Shown here: piece after piece, positions 28,496 to 38,188 of the stretch
How positions within the stretch are numbered: position 1 is the first letter of the stretch
How the letters are laid out: each line of letters starts with the position of its first letter
NCBI RefSeq assembly: GCF_003820355.1
Contig: NZ_RPOK01000007.1
Coordinates: forward strand, 26,597 to 90,596
Direction: 5' to 3'
DNA length: 64,000 bases
Origin: Paralteromonas sediminis
GTDB taxonomy: Bacteria > Pseudomonadota > Gammaproteobacteria > Enterobacterales > Alteromonadaceae
The notes under the pieces: model-generated
The model's input: the letters and a program-made list of their open reading frames with translations, nothing else
The model's database searches: none
What the model was told of the DNA's origin: nothing
Position numbers and translations under genes: made by a program

Positions 28496-29710
28496 ATGTT
28501 CGCATACGTGGCGCGGCAGCCTATTTTTGATGTAAATAAAGAAGTGTTCGCCTACGAATTGCTGTTCAGAGATGGGAAAAGCAATTGTTTTCCGGATATT
28601 GAACCCGATGAGGCTACCTCAAAAATCATCGCTGATAGCCATTTGTCTTTTGGCATAGAAGAAATAACGAATGGAAAATTGGCGTTTATTAATTTTCACC
28701 AAAATACGTTACTTTATCGATTCCCCACCTCTCTTGACCCTAAAACCACCATCGTGGAAATCGTTGAAACTGTCAACGTTGACCCTGAATTGATAAAAGC
28801 CTGTAAGCATATCAGAGGCTTGGGCTATAAATTAGCACTGGATGACTATGACGGTAGCGGCCAGTGGGACGCCTTCTTACCGTTTACCAGTATCATAAAA
28901 TTTGAAGTCGATGCTTTTGACGATGTACTCATGGAATCCATGGTTAGCGATCTTAAGAGCAAACGCACACAACTTGTTATTGAACGCGTAGAAACCATGG
29001 AACAGTTTGAACGTTACAAAGCCATGGGTTTTGACTATTTCCAAGGGTATTTTCTTGCTCGGCCTGAAATTATCAGGCACAAGAAGATTGGCGCGTCGAC
29101 ATTAGCCATGATGGATTTATTGTCGGAAACCGCTGTCTCACCGTTGAATTTTGAAAAAATAAATGGGATTTTTGAAAGAGACGCTGCGTTAACTTACAAA
29201 TTACTGCGTTTCATCAATAACCCCATATTTGATAAAAGCCATAAAATCACGTCATTAAGACACGCCTTTAACTACATGGGCGAAATTGAGTTAAAAAAAT
29301 TCATCGCATTACTGGCTTTAGCTAACTTAAGCGAATCGGAGCCTCAGGAGCTGATGGTAATGTCATTAGTCAGAGCCAAGTTTTGTGAGATTACTATGAA
29401 GTTTGTCAGTCAGGGCGAAGATACCATCGCGGGCTTTCTGACTGGCTTGTTGTCTCTTATGGACACGCTTACCGGCCAGGAAATGACAACAATTATCGGC
29501 AAAATTCCCATCGACCAATCGGTAAAAAATGCGCTATGCGGAGAAGATGGGGAACTCAAGGACTGCCTGATGTTTGTAAAAGCCTTTGAGAACGCACACT
29601 GGAATTCAGTGAAGTCTATCGCGTCACCCTACCCCATAAAACAAACACAACTGCACGCTATTTATATAGAGTCTGTAAAATGGGCCAACGCACTGAGCCA
29701 AACTGATTAA
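28496..29710 (+). CDS. EAL-HDOD protein, first of a tandem pair (YuxH/CdgJ type)
   Basis: A 404-residue signalling protein. The N-terminal EAL-like domain has YELLFRDG in place of the canonical EAL signature but keeps EIVE, LDDYD, VIERVE and FQGYF. The C-terminal HDOD domain (FERDAALTYKLLRFINN, then SLRHAFNYMGEIELKKFIALLAL) is strong. Relatives such as Vibrio CdgJ affect motility and biofilm. Phosphodiesterase activity is uncertain because several EAL positions are altered. Confidence 0.88.
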   Translation: MFAYVARQPIFDVNKEVFAYELLFRDGKSNCFPDIEPDEATSKIIADSHLSFGIEEITNGKLAFINFHQNTLLYRFPTSLDPKTTIVEIVETVNVDPELIKACKHIRGLGYKLALDDYDGSGQWDAFLPFTSIIKFEVDAFDDVLMESMVSDLKSKRTQLVIERVETMEQFERYKAMGFDYFQGYFLARPEIIRHKKIGASTLAMMDLLSETAVSPLNFEKINGIFERDAALTYKLLRFINNPIFDKSHKITSLRHAFNYMGEIELKKFIALLALANLSESEPQELMVMSLVRAKFCEITMKFVSQGEDTIAGFLTGLLSLMDTLTGQEMTTIIGKIPIDQSVKNALCGEDGELKDCLMFVKAFENAHWNSVKSIASPYPIKQTQLHAIYIESVKWANALSQTD

Positions 29711-29787
29711 CCTGAATTCATGGACCAAAGGGTTTGATTAGCGTAGAGTCTAAGGTTAATTGTAGATTCAATTGATTTATTGTACTT

Positions 29788-31029
29788 ATGTTTGCTTTTA
29801 TCGCTCGAGAGCCAATTTTAGATCGCGAAAAGGATGTTTTTGCCTACGAGCTTCTTTTCCGAGACGGTAATGGTGGTGCTTACCCTGAGCACAATCCTAA
29901 ACGCAGCCAACAAATAGCCGAAAAGTTCTATGCTCTTGGCCTGGATGATATTAGTGGTGAAAAAGCCTCCTTTATCAACTTTAGCCCAAAGACTTTGATT
30001 GAAGGGCTGCCTAGTACGCTTAACCCTGAATCCGTCATCATTGAATTGGCCGATAACCCTGCGACAGATTCTGGTTTGATGGACGCCTGTAAGCACATCA
30101 AAAATTTGGGTTTCAAAATTGCTGTCGATGATCCCCTTTTGATGAGCTCACAACATGCCATCTTTCCACTCATCGACATTGTGAAAGTGGATGTTACAAA
30201 AACGAATTACGAGCAAATTCATAAGTCACTACCGCGATTCCTAGACGCAAAAGTGCAACTGGTTGCGGAGCATGTTCGCTCTCACGATGACTTTGTCACC
30301 TGCCGCGATTTGGGGTTTGATTTCTTCCAAGGCTATTTTTTCGCAGAACCAACAGAGCGCGTACAACGTCATCTTCCTGCTTCCAAAATGAATTTGGTTG
30401 ATCTGATGGGCGAAAGCTCGAATGCCACCTTCAATCTTGAGCGTATTAATCAAATTATTGAACGCGACGCAGCGCTGTCCTTTTTACTGCTTAAGTTTAT
30501 AAATAACCCAACGATTAATAAACGCTATAAAATCACATCACTGAGACACGCCCTAAATTACATGGGTGAGGTCGAAATTAAGAAGTTTATTGCGTTATTG
30601 TCCTTGGCCAATTTAAGTGATGACAAGCCCATAGAGCTTATTCACATGTCATTGGTCCGAGCGAAGTTTTTTGATTTGCTATCACAAACACGCAAGCAAT
30701 CGCAAAATCCGCCTATGGGTTTTCTGGTTGGACTGTTTTCTCTTTTAGAGGCCCTGCTTGACCAGTCTATGACAGATATTCTCGCGCAAATACCACTCAT
30801 TGACGAAGTAAAAGATGCCTTAGAAGGTAAAAATGAAGAGTTCAATGCGTACTTATCTGTGGCTAAAGCTTTTGAAAGTGCAATTTGGCTAACTATTATC
30901 AAGCAGTCTCGTGCGCTGGGGATTGACCAAAAAGAGCTGCACAGCCTGTACAACCAGGCCATTGTATGGGGTAATGGTGTGCGACAAAGCATCTCTGCTT
31001 ACTTCCCTCGACGTAAAACAGAAGACTGA
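29788..31029 (+). CDS. EAL-HDOD protein, second of a tandem pair
   Basis: A 413-residue paralogue of the preceding gene, with the same N-terminal pattern (MFAFIAREPILDREKDVFAY) and the same HDOD core (SLRHALNYMGEVEIKKFIALLSLANLS). Its EAL part is more worn: EIVE is replaced by IELADN, and DDYD by DDPL. It is probably a non-enzymatic binding or scaffold protein. 77 bases separate the pair; a tandem duplication is the likely origin. Confidence 0.87.
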   Translation: MFAFIAREPILDREKDVFAYELLFRDGNGGAYPEHNPKRSQQIAEKFYALGLDDISGEKASFINFSPKTLIEGLPSTLNPESVIIELADNPATDSGLMDACKHIKNLGFKIAVDDPLLMSSQHAIFPLIDIVKVDVTKTNYEQIHKSLPRFLDAKVQLVAEHVRSHDDFVTCRDLGFDFFQGYFFAEPTERVQRHLPASKMNLVDLMGESSNATFNLERINQIIERDAALSFLLLKFINNPTINKRYKITSLRHALNYMGEVEIKKFIALLSLANLSDDKPIELIHMSLVRAKFFDLLSQTRKQSQNPPMGFLVGLFSLLEALLDQSMTDILAQIPLIDEVKDALEGKNEEFNAYLSVAKAFESAIWLTIIKQSRALGIDQKELHSLYNQAIVWGNGVRQSISAYFPRRKTED

Positions 31030-31030
31030 G

Positions 31031-31055
31031 AGAGCCTTACCTTTAACTAGGCTCT
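31031..31055. terminator. Possible weak terminator between EAL-HDOD gene 2 and ftsX
   Basis: AGAGCCT/AGGCTCT with an 11-base loop, overlapping the ftsX stop. No T run is present, so activity is doubtful. Confidence 0.3.
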
Positions 31056-32023
31056 ATCTCTCTTACATGTCTTTGAACAGATATTGCTGAGCCGATCACG
31101 CCCAGCAGTATCGACAATCCCAATAAGACAAACAATGCCGTGCTGGTTAAACCGGTAATATGAAATTGCTTCTCATACAAATTGGCAAATTGTTGAATGC
31201 TGTTGTCCATCCACCACAAAATGAGAATAATGGCCACCCAAGCTAACATGCCACCGAGAAAGCCATACCAGAACCCGGTGTACAAAAAGGGACGGTGAAT
31301 AAAAGCATCGGTTGCCCCTACCAGCTTCATGACCAAAATCTCATCCCGTTTGCTCAATATGTTAAGCCGAATGGTATTACCAATAATCAACACAACCGAA
31401 ACAAACAATAGTGCACCGATAAGCATGACCAGATCTCTGGCGATATTGACCACCGCATATAATCGCTCCAGCCACTCTACGTCGAGCTTTCCAACATCTA
31501 CTTCACGTTGCGAAGTCAGTTTATTTAACAGTTCTCTAGCAGGTGCCGGAGCACTGGCTTCAACTGAAGGCGACACCAGCACTACGTCTGGTAGAGGGTT
31601 ATCAGGTAAATAGGCCAACGCATCACCCAGACCTGACAAACTTTTGAATTCCGTTAGCGCATCATCAGCAGGAATAAAGACCACGCTGTCTATCTCCGGC
31701 CAGGCACTCAAACGAGCAACCAGTTGCTGCGCAGCAACAGCCGAGGTTGTATCCTTCAAGAATAGCGAGATCTCTGCCGCCTGGTCCCAGCCTGTCGTCA
31801 TCTTTTCGATATTTTTAACCATGATATACAGGGTACCTGGGAGCGTGATACTCAACCCAAGCACGGCCACTGTCATCAAACTGGCTGTAGGTTGACGCCA
31901 CAGTTCACCTAGGCTGCCCACGGCCTGACGAACGTGACTCACAAAAAACATAAACACACGCTGCACTAAACCGACTTTGCGGCTACCTGATGCCTGTTTG
32001 CGCTGTGAGAAAAGAATGCTCAT
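31043..32023 (-). CDS. ftsX: Cell division protein FtsX
   Basis: A 326-residue membrane partner of FtsE with four spans and a periplasmic loop; it couples septation to peptidoglycan hydrolases. The C-terminal permease region (LVGATDAFIHRPFLYTGFWYGFLGG) is characteristic. It overlaps the ftsE stop by four bases. Confidence 0.96.
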   Translation of the reverse strand: MSILFSQRKQASGSRKVGLVQRVFMFFVSHVRQAVGSLGELWRQPTASLMTVAVLGLSITLPGTLYIMVKNIEKMTTGWDQAAEISLFLKDTTSAVAAQQLVARLSAWPEIDSVVFIPADDALTEFKSLSGLGDALAYLPDNPLPDVVLVSPSVEASAPAPARELLNKLTSQREVDVGKLDVEWLERLYAVVNIARDLVMLIGALLFVSVVLIIGNTIRLNILSKRDEILVMKLVGATDAFIHRPFLYTGFWYGFLGGMLAWVAIILILWWMDNSIQQFANLYEKQFHITGLTSTALFVLLGLSILLGVIGSAISVQRHVREIEPS

Positions 32024-32706
32024 AGCATATCGCCCTCAGACTCGGTCAGTCCGTCTGTAATCATCCTGCCTCTGCGCAGCGTAAGAGTACGATAGCGCAT
32101 TCTGGCAATGAGCCCTAGGTCGTGGGTTGCAATAAGTACAGACACACCAGCTCGATTAAACTCTTCAAATAGCTTAATTATTTCCATTGAAAGCTTGGGG
32201 TCTAAATTACCGGTCGGCTCATCGGCCAGTAAAATAGGGGGCTTATTGACGACAGCTCTGGCAATACCAATTCGCTGTTGTTCACCGCCAGACAACATCA
32301 TAGGAAAATACTTGGCTTTGTCATGCAGCCCAACCATTTCAAGTGCGGCCATGACGCGTTTGTTTATCTCTTTATGTGTATAGCCTTCTATCACTAAAGG
32401 CAACGCCACATTGTCGAATGCGGTTTTATCCATCAACAACTGATGGGATTGAAAAATCATACCGATATCTCGCCTAATATAGGCGATTTGTCGACGAGTA
32501 ATCGTATTAAGGTCGTGGCCGTTAATAAGTACTTTGCCAACACTGGGGCGTTCCATAATACTGATTAGCTTGAGTAATGTGCTTTTTCCTGCTCCCGAGT
32601 GCCCTGTCAAAAAGGCCATTTCTCCCGGTGCGATGTGAAAGTTTACTTTCACCAGGGCCTGCTGGCCCCCAGGATAAGTTTTACTGACCTCTTCAAAGCT
32701 GATCAC
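32020..32706 (-). CDS. ftsE: Cell division ATP-binding protein FtsE
   Basis: A 228-residue ABC ATPase with Walker A GHSGAGKST, signature LSGGEQQR, Walker B LLADEPTGNLDP and the switch His in IATHD. It is in the conserved ftsY-ftsE-ftsX order; five bases separate it from ftsY. Confidence 0.98.
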   Translation of the reverse strand: MISFEEVSKTYPGGQQALVKVNFHIAPGEMAFLTGHSGAGKSTLLKLISIMERPSVGKVLINGHDLNTITRRQIAYIRRDIGMIFQSHQLLMDKTAFDNVALPLVIEGYTHKEINKRVMAALEMVGLHDKAKYFPMMLSGGEQQRIGIARAVVNKPPILLADEPTGNLDPKLSMEIIKLFEEFNRAGVSVLIATHDLGLIARMRYRTLTLRRGRMITDGLTESEGDML

Positions 32707-32711
32707 GTGTG

Positions 32712-33905
32712 CTACTCAGCTTGGGTACTTTCGCTAAATAATGCGTGAATAAAATCTTCACTATTAAAGGTTTGCAGGTCATCAATCCCTTCACCAACAC
32801 CAATATATCGAATGGGTAACTGCATCTTATCAGCAACTGCGAAAATAACACCCCCCTTCGCAGTGCCGTCTAATTTAGTTAGGGTAATGCCTGTTAATCC
32901 AACAGCCTCATTGAATAGACTCGCCTGACTAATTGCATTTTGGCCTGTTCCTGCATCGACTGTTAACATAATTTCATGGGGGGCATCAGGATGGATTTTC
33001 TTCATCACGCGAACGACCTTGCGTAATTCTTCCATTAAATGCTCCTTATTTTGCAAACGTCCTGCCGTATCGGCAATAAGGATGTCTGCCTGCCTAGCTT
33101 TGGCTGCTTCCACCGCATCAAACAGTACTGACGCACTGTCTGCACCAGTGTGTTGGGCAATAACAGGTATATCATTTCTTTCGCCCCACACTTGCAGTTG
33201 TTCTACCGCAGCCGCTCTGAAAGTATCACCCGCTGCCAGCATGACTTTTTTGCCCCTAGCCTGAAATTGCTTCGCCATTTTGCCTATTGTGGTGGTTTTC
33301 CCTACGCCATTCACGCCTACCATAAGAATAACAAAAGGCCCATTCGCGCGACTGTCGTGTTGTTCAATTTGGGTCCACAAAGGCTTTTCCACCTCGTGTA
33401 GCATATCTCCCATTTGCTGTTTTAACTCTGTAAACAGCGCATCACCGTCTTTCAGCTGGGCCCTTTTGACGCTGTCGATCAACTGTTGAATAATCTTTTG
33501 CGTGGTATCCATACCTACGTCGGCAATGAGCAGTTGCGTTTCAAGCTCTTCATACAGGTCGTCATCAATTTTTTTGCCACGAAATAAGGACGAAAACCCG
33601 CTCCCGATTGAGGTTTTAGTGCGCGACAAAGAAGCCTTTAAACGCCCAAAGAATGATGTCTTTCCTGTCTCCTCACCCTCTTGTGATAAAGACTCACCCG
33701 TGGTCACAGCCTCCTTTGCCTTTGCAGGCTCAACAATGGCCTCTTGAGACGCTTCAGCTGTTCCAGCTTCCCCCTCACTCGGGGCAGGCATGTGTTCAGC
33801 CTGTGTTTCGACAGCGTCTTCTGTATGTTGCTCAACAGCCTGTTCTTCAGTGGCAGTGGTTTGGGTAGATTTTTCTTTGTTAAACCATTTAAAAAGTTTC
33901 GACAT
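32712..33905 (-). CDS. ftsY: Signal recognition particle receptor FtsY
   Basis: A 397-residue SRP GTPase that docks ribosomes at the membrane. An acidic A-domain of about 100 residues (many Glu and Ala) precedes the NG domain: GVNGVGKTT (G1), DTAGRLQNK (G3), TKLDGTAKGG (G4). ATG 33905 (MSKLFKWFNKEK) is chosen; a TTG ten residues upstream at 33935 is possible but unlike the family. Confidence 0.96.
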   Translation of the reverse strand: MSKLFKWFNKEKSTQTTATEEQAVEQHTEDAVETQAEHMPAPSEGEAGTAEASQEAIVEPAKAKEAVTTGESLSQEGEETGKTSFFGRLKASLSRTKTSIGSGFSSLFRGKKIDDDLYEELETQLLIADVGMDTTQKIIQQLIDSVKRAQLKDGDALFTELKQQMGDMLHEVEKPLWTQIEQHDSRANGPFVILMVGVNGVGKTTTIGKMAKQFQARGKKVMLAAGDTFRAAAVEQLQVWGERNDIPVIAQHTGADSASVLFDAVEAAKARQADILIADTAGRLQNKEHLMEELRKVVRVMKKIHPDAPHEIMLTVDAGTGQNAISQASLFNEAVGLTGITLTKLDGTAKGGVIFAVADKMQLPIRYIGVGEGIDDLQTFNSEDFIHALFSESTQAE

Positions 33906-33956
33906 AGTCGCAGGGAACCTTGATATAGTAGGCAATAGTAATTAATGCAAAAGTGA

Positions 33957-34538
33957 ATGATAACATTGTCCCGTCCAAGGAATCGAGCCTCAGGTCAAGT
34001 ACGTATTATCGGTGGTCAATGGCGCGGTAGGAAATTGCCCGTTTTAGACAGCGAAGGCCTTCGCCCCACAACTGATCGCACAAGAGAAACCCTGTTTAAC
34101 TGGCTCATGAATGATATTAGAGGAACCCAATGTCTGGACGCTTTTGCTGGTAGCGCGAGCCTTGGTTTTGAGGCCTTATCACGTGGTGCAGCGAGTTTGA
34201 CCTTCATTGAGTTTGATAAAAATACAGCAAAACAAATTAAGCACAATTGTCAAACACTCGCGATATCAAGTAAGGTGCTCCAAGGCGATGCGCTTAGCTT
34301 GCTAAGCAATTTTAACGAGCAATTCGACGTCATTTTTGCTGACCCGCCTTTTGGAAAGGGTTTGCTTATTCCATTTGTCGAAAAAGTGTTGTCAGAGAGA
34401 AAACTGGCACAAGGTGGCTGGCTATATATTGAGCACGAGTCCAGCCTTTCTGTGCCTGACTGGCCGGAATTGATCAAACACCGAGAAAAGACAGCCGGAC
34501 AGTTTACCTACGCGCTGTATTACTTAACTAGTCAGTGA
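33957..34538 (+). CDS. rsmD: 16S rRNA (guanine-966-N2)-methyltransferase
   Basis: A 193-residue SAM-dependent methyltransferase. GQVRIIGGQWRGRKL and LRPTTDRTRETLFNWL are the family start, DAFAGSASLGFEALSRGA binds SAM, and DPPFGKG is the catalytic N-methyl motif. It is divergent from ftsY, the usual arrangement. Confidence 0.96.
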   Translation: MITLSRPRNRASGQVRIIGGQWRGRKLPVLDSEGLRPTTDRTRETLFNWLMNDIRGTQCLDAFAGSASLGFEALSRGAASLTFIEFDKNTAKQIKHNCQTLAISSKVLQGDALSLLSNFNEQFDVIFADPPFGKGLLIPFVEKVLSERKLAQGGWLYIEHESSLSVPDWPELIKHREKTAGQFTYALYYLTSQ

Positions 34539-34547
34539 GTGCTTCTA

Positions 34548-35123
34548 TTATTCCAGCTCAACACCTATATTTGTTATCTGTGCTTCACCAGCAAGCTCCC
34601 TCGCTTTTCTGGCCGTATCTTTGTTAGGTGGAGCATCTTTAATCAACGCGAGCAGAGCTTGCTGCACCTCAATTTCAAACTGCATCAACGCATGCGTTTT
34701 AATTTCTTCCTCCGTAAGGTTTTCACTCATTAGCAAACTGGCTTCGACACCGCCCTGAGAGAGCTTGCTAACAACTACCGCACCTTGATCATCGTCTCCT
34801 GCAATTAAATTAAGCGCTGCCACCATTGCCATACAGGCGTCATTCGCCGGATACACACCAAACATATCAAACGCGGCGATATCGGGAGCAGCCTCCTCAA
34901 CTTTCTCACGTTGTAGTGAAAAGTTTATTTTGCTCTTTGGCGAAGACAAGCGTTCCCAAATAAGTGACAGAACATTGCTTAAGAGGGTTGGGCTTTCTTG
35001 CTCTGTGAGCTCTGCAAATAAGGTATAATTTGGTACCATGCGACTAAGCAAAGCCGCACAAAAACATTCAGCATGCCAGCCTTTCAACTCCCGAACTTGG
35101 GCAAAGGTTGTGAGTTTTGTCAT
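34548..35123 (-). CDS. DUF416 (YjaG-like) protein
   Basis: A 191-residue soluble, mostly helical protein with the family pattern RELKGWHAECFCAALLSRMVPNYTLFAE and FDMFGVYPANDACMAMVAALNLI. The function of this family is unknown. It converges on rsmD. Confidence 0.85.
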   Translation of the reverse strand: MTKLTTFAQVRELKGWHAECFCAALLSRMVPNYTLFAELTEQESPTLLSNVLSLIWERLSSPKSKINFSLQREKVEEAAPDIAAFDMFGVYPANDACMAMVAALNLIAGDDDQGAVVVSKLSQGGVEASLLMSENLTEEEIKTHALMQFEIEVQQALLALIKDAPPNKDTARKARELAGEAQITNIGVELE

Positions 35124-35145
35124 TATTATCCCATTGACGTCTAAT

Positions 35146-35745
35146 TTATCCGGCTGTCGTCGTGGCTATGTAATTGCCGACACCATCGAGCAGCATTTGT
35201 ATTGCTATCATAATGAGTATCATACCCATAAGTCTTTCCACCGCTGCCAAGCCTTTTTCTCCCAGTAACCGGTGAAATGCCCCTGAGAAAAACAATATAA
35301 CTGCACTCACTGCCCATGCCGCACCTAGGGCAATTGCCCAGTCAGTCATTCTGTCAGGGTGTTGATTTGAAAGCAGAATTAAGGCCGCCAATGTTGATGG
35401 CCCCGCTATCAAAGGAATTGCCAAGGGCACAATAAATGGCTCTTCACCCACAGCGACGCCTGACGGGTTTCCAGCTTGTGGGAAAATCATCCTGATCGCA
35501 ATCAGAAACAGTATAATACCACCCGCGATGCTAACACTTTCCTGACGCACGTTAAGGAAATCCAACACGGCTTGTCCGCTGTACAAAAATATAAATAAAA
35601 TGATCAGAGCCAGCAGTAATTCCCTGACCAAAATGAACCGTCGTCTGCGCGGCTCAATACTTTTGAGAACCGACATAAATATGGGCAAATTACCCAGTGG
35701 ATCCATGATCAAAATCAACATCACAGCCGCCGACCAAATATCCAT
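35146..35745 (-). CDS. yhgN: MarC/YhgN-family membrane protein
   Basis: About 199 residues and six membrane spans, close to E. coli YhgN (SAAVMLILIMDPLGNLPIFMSVLK, EEPFIVPLAIPLIAGPS, RLMGMILIMIAIQM). These proteins were once proposed as drug or amino-acid transporters; the function is unsettled. ATG 35745 matches the family start; the frame extends three codons to a TTG. Confidence 0.93.
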   Translation of the reverse strand: MDIWSAAVMLILIMDPLGNLPIFMSVLKSIEPRRRRFILVRELLLALIILFIFLYSGQAVLDFLNVRQESVSIAGGIILFLIAIRMIFPQAGNPSGVAVGEEPFIVPLAIPLIAGPSTLAALILLSNQHPDRMTDWAIALGAAWAVSAVILFFSGAFHRLLGEKGLAAVERLMGMILIMIAIQMLLDGVGNYIATTTAG

Positions 35746-35852
35746 AGTGCCCAAAACCTAGTAACTTGTTTGCAAAAACAGTAGCAAATTCTCTCATTGT
35801 CGCTTAAGTTTTAACAGATAAGTTTTACTTTTAGGTCTCTGAGGAATCTAAG

Positions 35853-36035
35853 ATGAGTTTAATGACGGTAAGCGAAGTGGCGTCTTTCCTTGATGTTCAA
35901 GAAATACGCGTAGAGCGATTAGAGCGTGAAAGCTTGTTGATAGCAAAAGACAAGGATGTAGAGGGCAAACCTTTGTTTGCCCGTGAAGATGTTGAAAAAT
36001 ACAAAGTTCTGGCAGAACGCCTAGGCGGCATTTAG
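35853..36035 (+). CDS. Small MerR/excisionase-like HTH protein
   Basis: A 60-residue protein whose sequence (MTVSEVASFLDVQEIRVERLERESLL, then KPLFAREDVEKYKVLAERLGGI) has the winged-helix pattern of MerR/excisionase DNA-binding domains. AGGAA precedes the ATG. Its last bases overlap the pepB 3' end on the other strand. Its target is unknown. Confidence 0.75.
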   Translation: MSLMTVSEVASFLDVQEIRVERLERESLLIAKDKDVEGKPLFAREDVEKYKVLAERLGGI

Positions 36036-37298
36036 CAGAGCAGCAAGGGTTAATATACCTTTGCCTGTTGCCCCAGCAGGCATTTCACTGGTTGGGTTAC
36101 CGTGATATGCCGCTGCCAAATCTAAATGTAGCCATCCCGAAGCTGGCGCAAACCGAGCAAGGAAACCTGCAGCGTTTGATGCGCCACCCGCGCCGCCTCC
36201 TTTTACTGGACGACTGTTCGCCGTGTCCGCAAAGTGCGATGGGCACTTGTCTGTATGCCAGCTGGCAAGGGGTAATTGCCAAAACAGTTCTGCCTGCTCA
36301 TTGGCAACAGAAAATAGCCTGTTGGCAACGGGCTGATCATTGGTAAAGACGGCGTGGTAGTCTGTACCGACTGCATTGACTGCTGCACCTGTTAACGTTG
36401 CAGCATCAATGACCAAAGGAGCGCCTGTTTCTGACGCCGCCATGAGACCATCGGCTAATACCAATCTACCCTCTGCGTCGGTGTTGACGACTTCTACTGT
36501 CACACCATTTTTGTAGGTAATAATGTCGCCCAATTTGTAGGCATGCCCGCTTATCAAGTTTTCTGCACAACACAAAATTAATTGCACACGTTTACTCAAC
36601 CCTTGCATTATGGCCAGGCCTAAAGACCCTGTCACGGTCGCCGCGCCCGCCATATCAGCTTTCATATCAAGCATACCTTCAGATGATTTAATGCTGTATC
36701 CGCCACTGTCAAACGTAATACCTTTGCCCACTAGAACGGCTTCGATCGGCGCATCGTTATTTGCGGTAGGGTTATAATCTAATACCAACATTGCTGGTGG
36801 ACGTTCACTACCGCGGCCAACTTCCCAAATTCCCTGCCATCCGTTTTCGATCAAGGCTTCACCCTGAATAATTTCACTGCTGACTTTGTCTGGTGCCAGG
36901 GAGGTCAGCCACTCAGCCGCCTTGGATGCCAATACAACGGGCGACATGTTTTCCGGCGTATCATTTACCAGGCTACGGGTAAACACCAAAGACGCATAAG
37001 CATTGGTTAGTTTGACTTTATCCTCATTATCACACCAAACAATGGTACTGGTATGGTTGGCGCGAGTGAAGCTAAGTGCAAATGCCCACTGCTGCTGCCA
37101 AGTCCACTCACCTGACAATGTCACATGAGGTATACTCATGCCGTCTAACTTGCGTGCAGCCTGTTGAATCGTTCTTAACGGCTCGTTGTCAGGGTCGATA
37201 TGAATGACTGCGCTGTCGTGAGAAAAAGACAGTGATGTTTTTTTGCCCCATACGCCGTCAGAGGGCTGGGTCGATAAACTGATCGTTAGGGTAGTCAT
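36021..37298 (-). CDS. pepB: Peptidase B (M17 leucyl aminopeptidase family)
   Basis: A 425-residue, two-metal aminopeptidase. Metal and catalytic motifs are VGKGITFDSGGYSIK, MKADMAGAA and NTDAEGRLVLADGL. Length and the N-terminal STQPSDGVWGKK match PepB rather than PepA. It is divergent from sfsA. Confidence 0.95.
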   Translation of the reverse strand: MTTLTISLSTQPSDGVWGKKTSLSFSHDSAVIHIDPDNEPLRTIQQAARKLDGMSIPHVTLSGEWTWQQQWAFALSFTRANHTSTIVWCDNEDKVKLTNAYASLVFTRSLVNDTPENMSPVVLASKAAEWLTSLAPDKVSSEIIQGEALIENGWQGIWEVGRGSERPPAMLVLDYNPTANNDAPIEAVLVGKGITFDSGGYSIKSSEGMLDMKADMAGAATVTGSLGLAIMQGLSKRVQLILCCAENLISGHAYKLGDIITYKNGVTVEVVNTDAEGRLVLADGLMAASETGAPLVIDAATLTGAAVNAVGTDYHAVFTNDQPVANRLFSVANEQAELFWQLPLASWHTDKCPSHFADTANSRPVKGGGAGGASNAAGFLARFAPASGWLHLDLAAAYHGNPTSEMPAGATGKGILTLAALLNAA

Positions 37299-37334
37299 AA
37301 GATTTCTTTTTTTAAAATTACCGGTGTAAACGAT

Positions 37335-38042
37335 ATGGAGTTTAGTTGTCCACTACTCAAGGGCAAATTAATCAAAAGATACAAACGATTTCTGGCGGAT
37401 ATTGAACTCGAGTCAGGTGAAGTTATCACTGCGCATTGCCCCAACACTGGCGCCATGACGCATTGTGCAACGCCTGGTTGGACTGTATATGTCAGATTTG
37501 ACCCCAACCCAAAACGCAAACTTGCCTATACGTGGGAACTCTGTGTGACCGACCAAGGACACTGGATTGGAATTAATACGCACAATGCTAACAAGTTAGT
37601 CAATGAGGCACTGGCATATCAGAAAGCGCTGTTTCCCTTCCACTTTGATACCATAAAGTCCGAACGTCACCTCAATGGGAGTGCTTCGCGATTCGATTTT
37701 GTTCTGCATAATGAATCATCTGACGAATATCACGTTGTAGAGGTTAAATCAGTCACCCTGCTCGAAAAAGACCAAGGTTATTTCCCCGATGCCAAGACCA
37801 CACGTGGAACCCGCCATTGTATTGAAATGACTGAGCTGGTTAAGCAAGGCATAAAATGCAGCCTGGTTTTTTGTGTGCAACACACTGGGATAAAACGTGT
37901 TAGCCCCGCCGCTCATATTGACCCAGAATATGCCAATGCATTGGTTCATGCCTATGAAAGCGGGGTGAGTATTCACGCATTGGGATGTGCCATTAGCAAA
38001 GAAAAAATGACTATAAATCAATCACTACCAGTAATCGTTTAA
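37335..38042 (+). CDS. sfsA: Sugar fermentation stimulation protein SfsA
   Basis: A 235-residue protein with KGKLIKRYKRFLADIEL, CPNTGAMTHC, and the nuclease-like core VVEVKSVTL. E. coli SfsA affects maltose genes and binds DNA without known specificity. It lies just upstream of dksA, the conserved order. Confidence 0.96.
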   Translation: MEFSCPLLKGKLIKRYKRFLADIELESGEVITAHCPNTGAMTHCATPGWTVYVRFDPNPKRKLAYTWELCVTDQGHWIGINTHNANKLVNEALAYQKALFPFHFDTIKSERHLNGSASRFDFVLHNESSDEYHVVEVKSVTLLEKDQGYFPDAKTTRGTRHCIEMTELVKQGIKCSLVFCVQHTGIKRVSPAAHIDPEYANALVHAYESGVSIHALGCAISKEKMTINQSLPVIV

Positions 38043-38060
38043 AAAATCAGTTGATTTTTT
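38041..38060 (+). terminator. Possible AT-rich terminator of sfsA
   Basis: AAAAAATCA pairs with TGATTTTTT over a two-base loop directly after the stop. It has few G-C pairs, so efficiency is doubtful. Confidence 0.35.
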
Positions 38061-38188
38061 CGCTAGTGTCTCCATATTTGTTTGCCGCTGATTCGCAGTC
38101 ACGCTGAATTGCCTGAACGAGTCTATTCTGCTATAGATATTCGATTCCCGACTGAATACAGCGTGTCGTTGTGTAGGAGATGTGGCAC

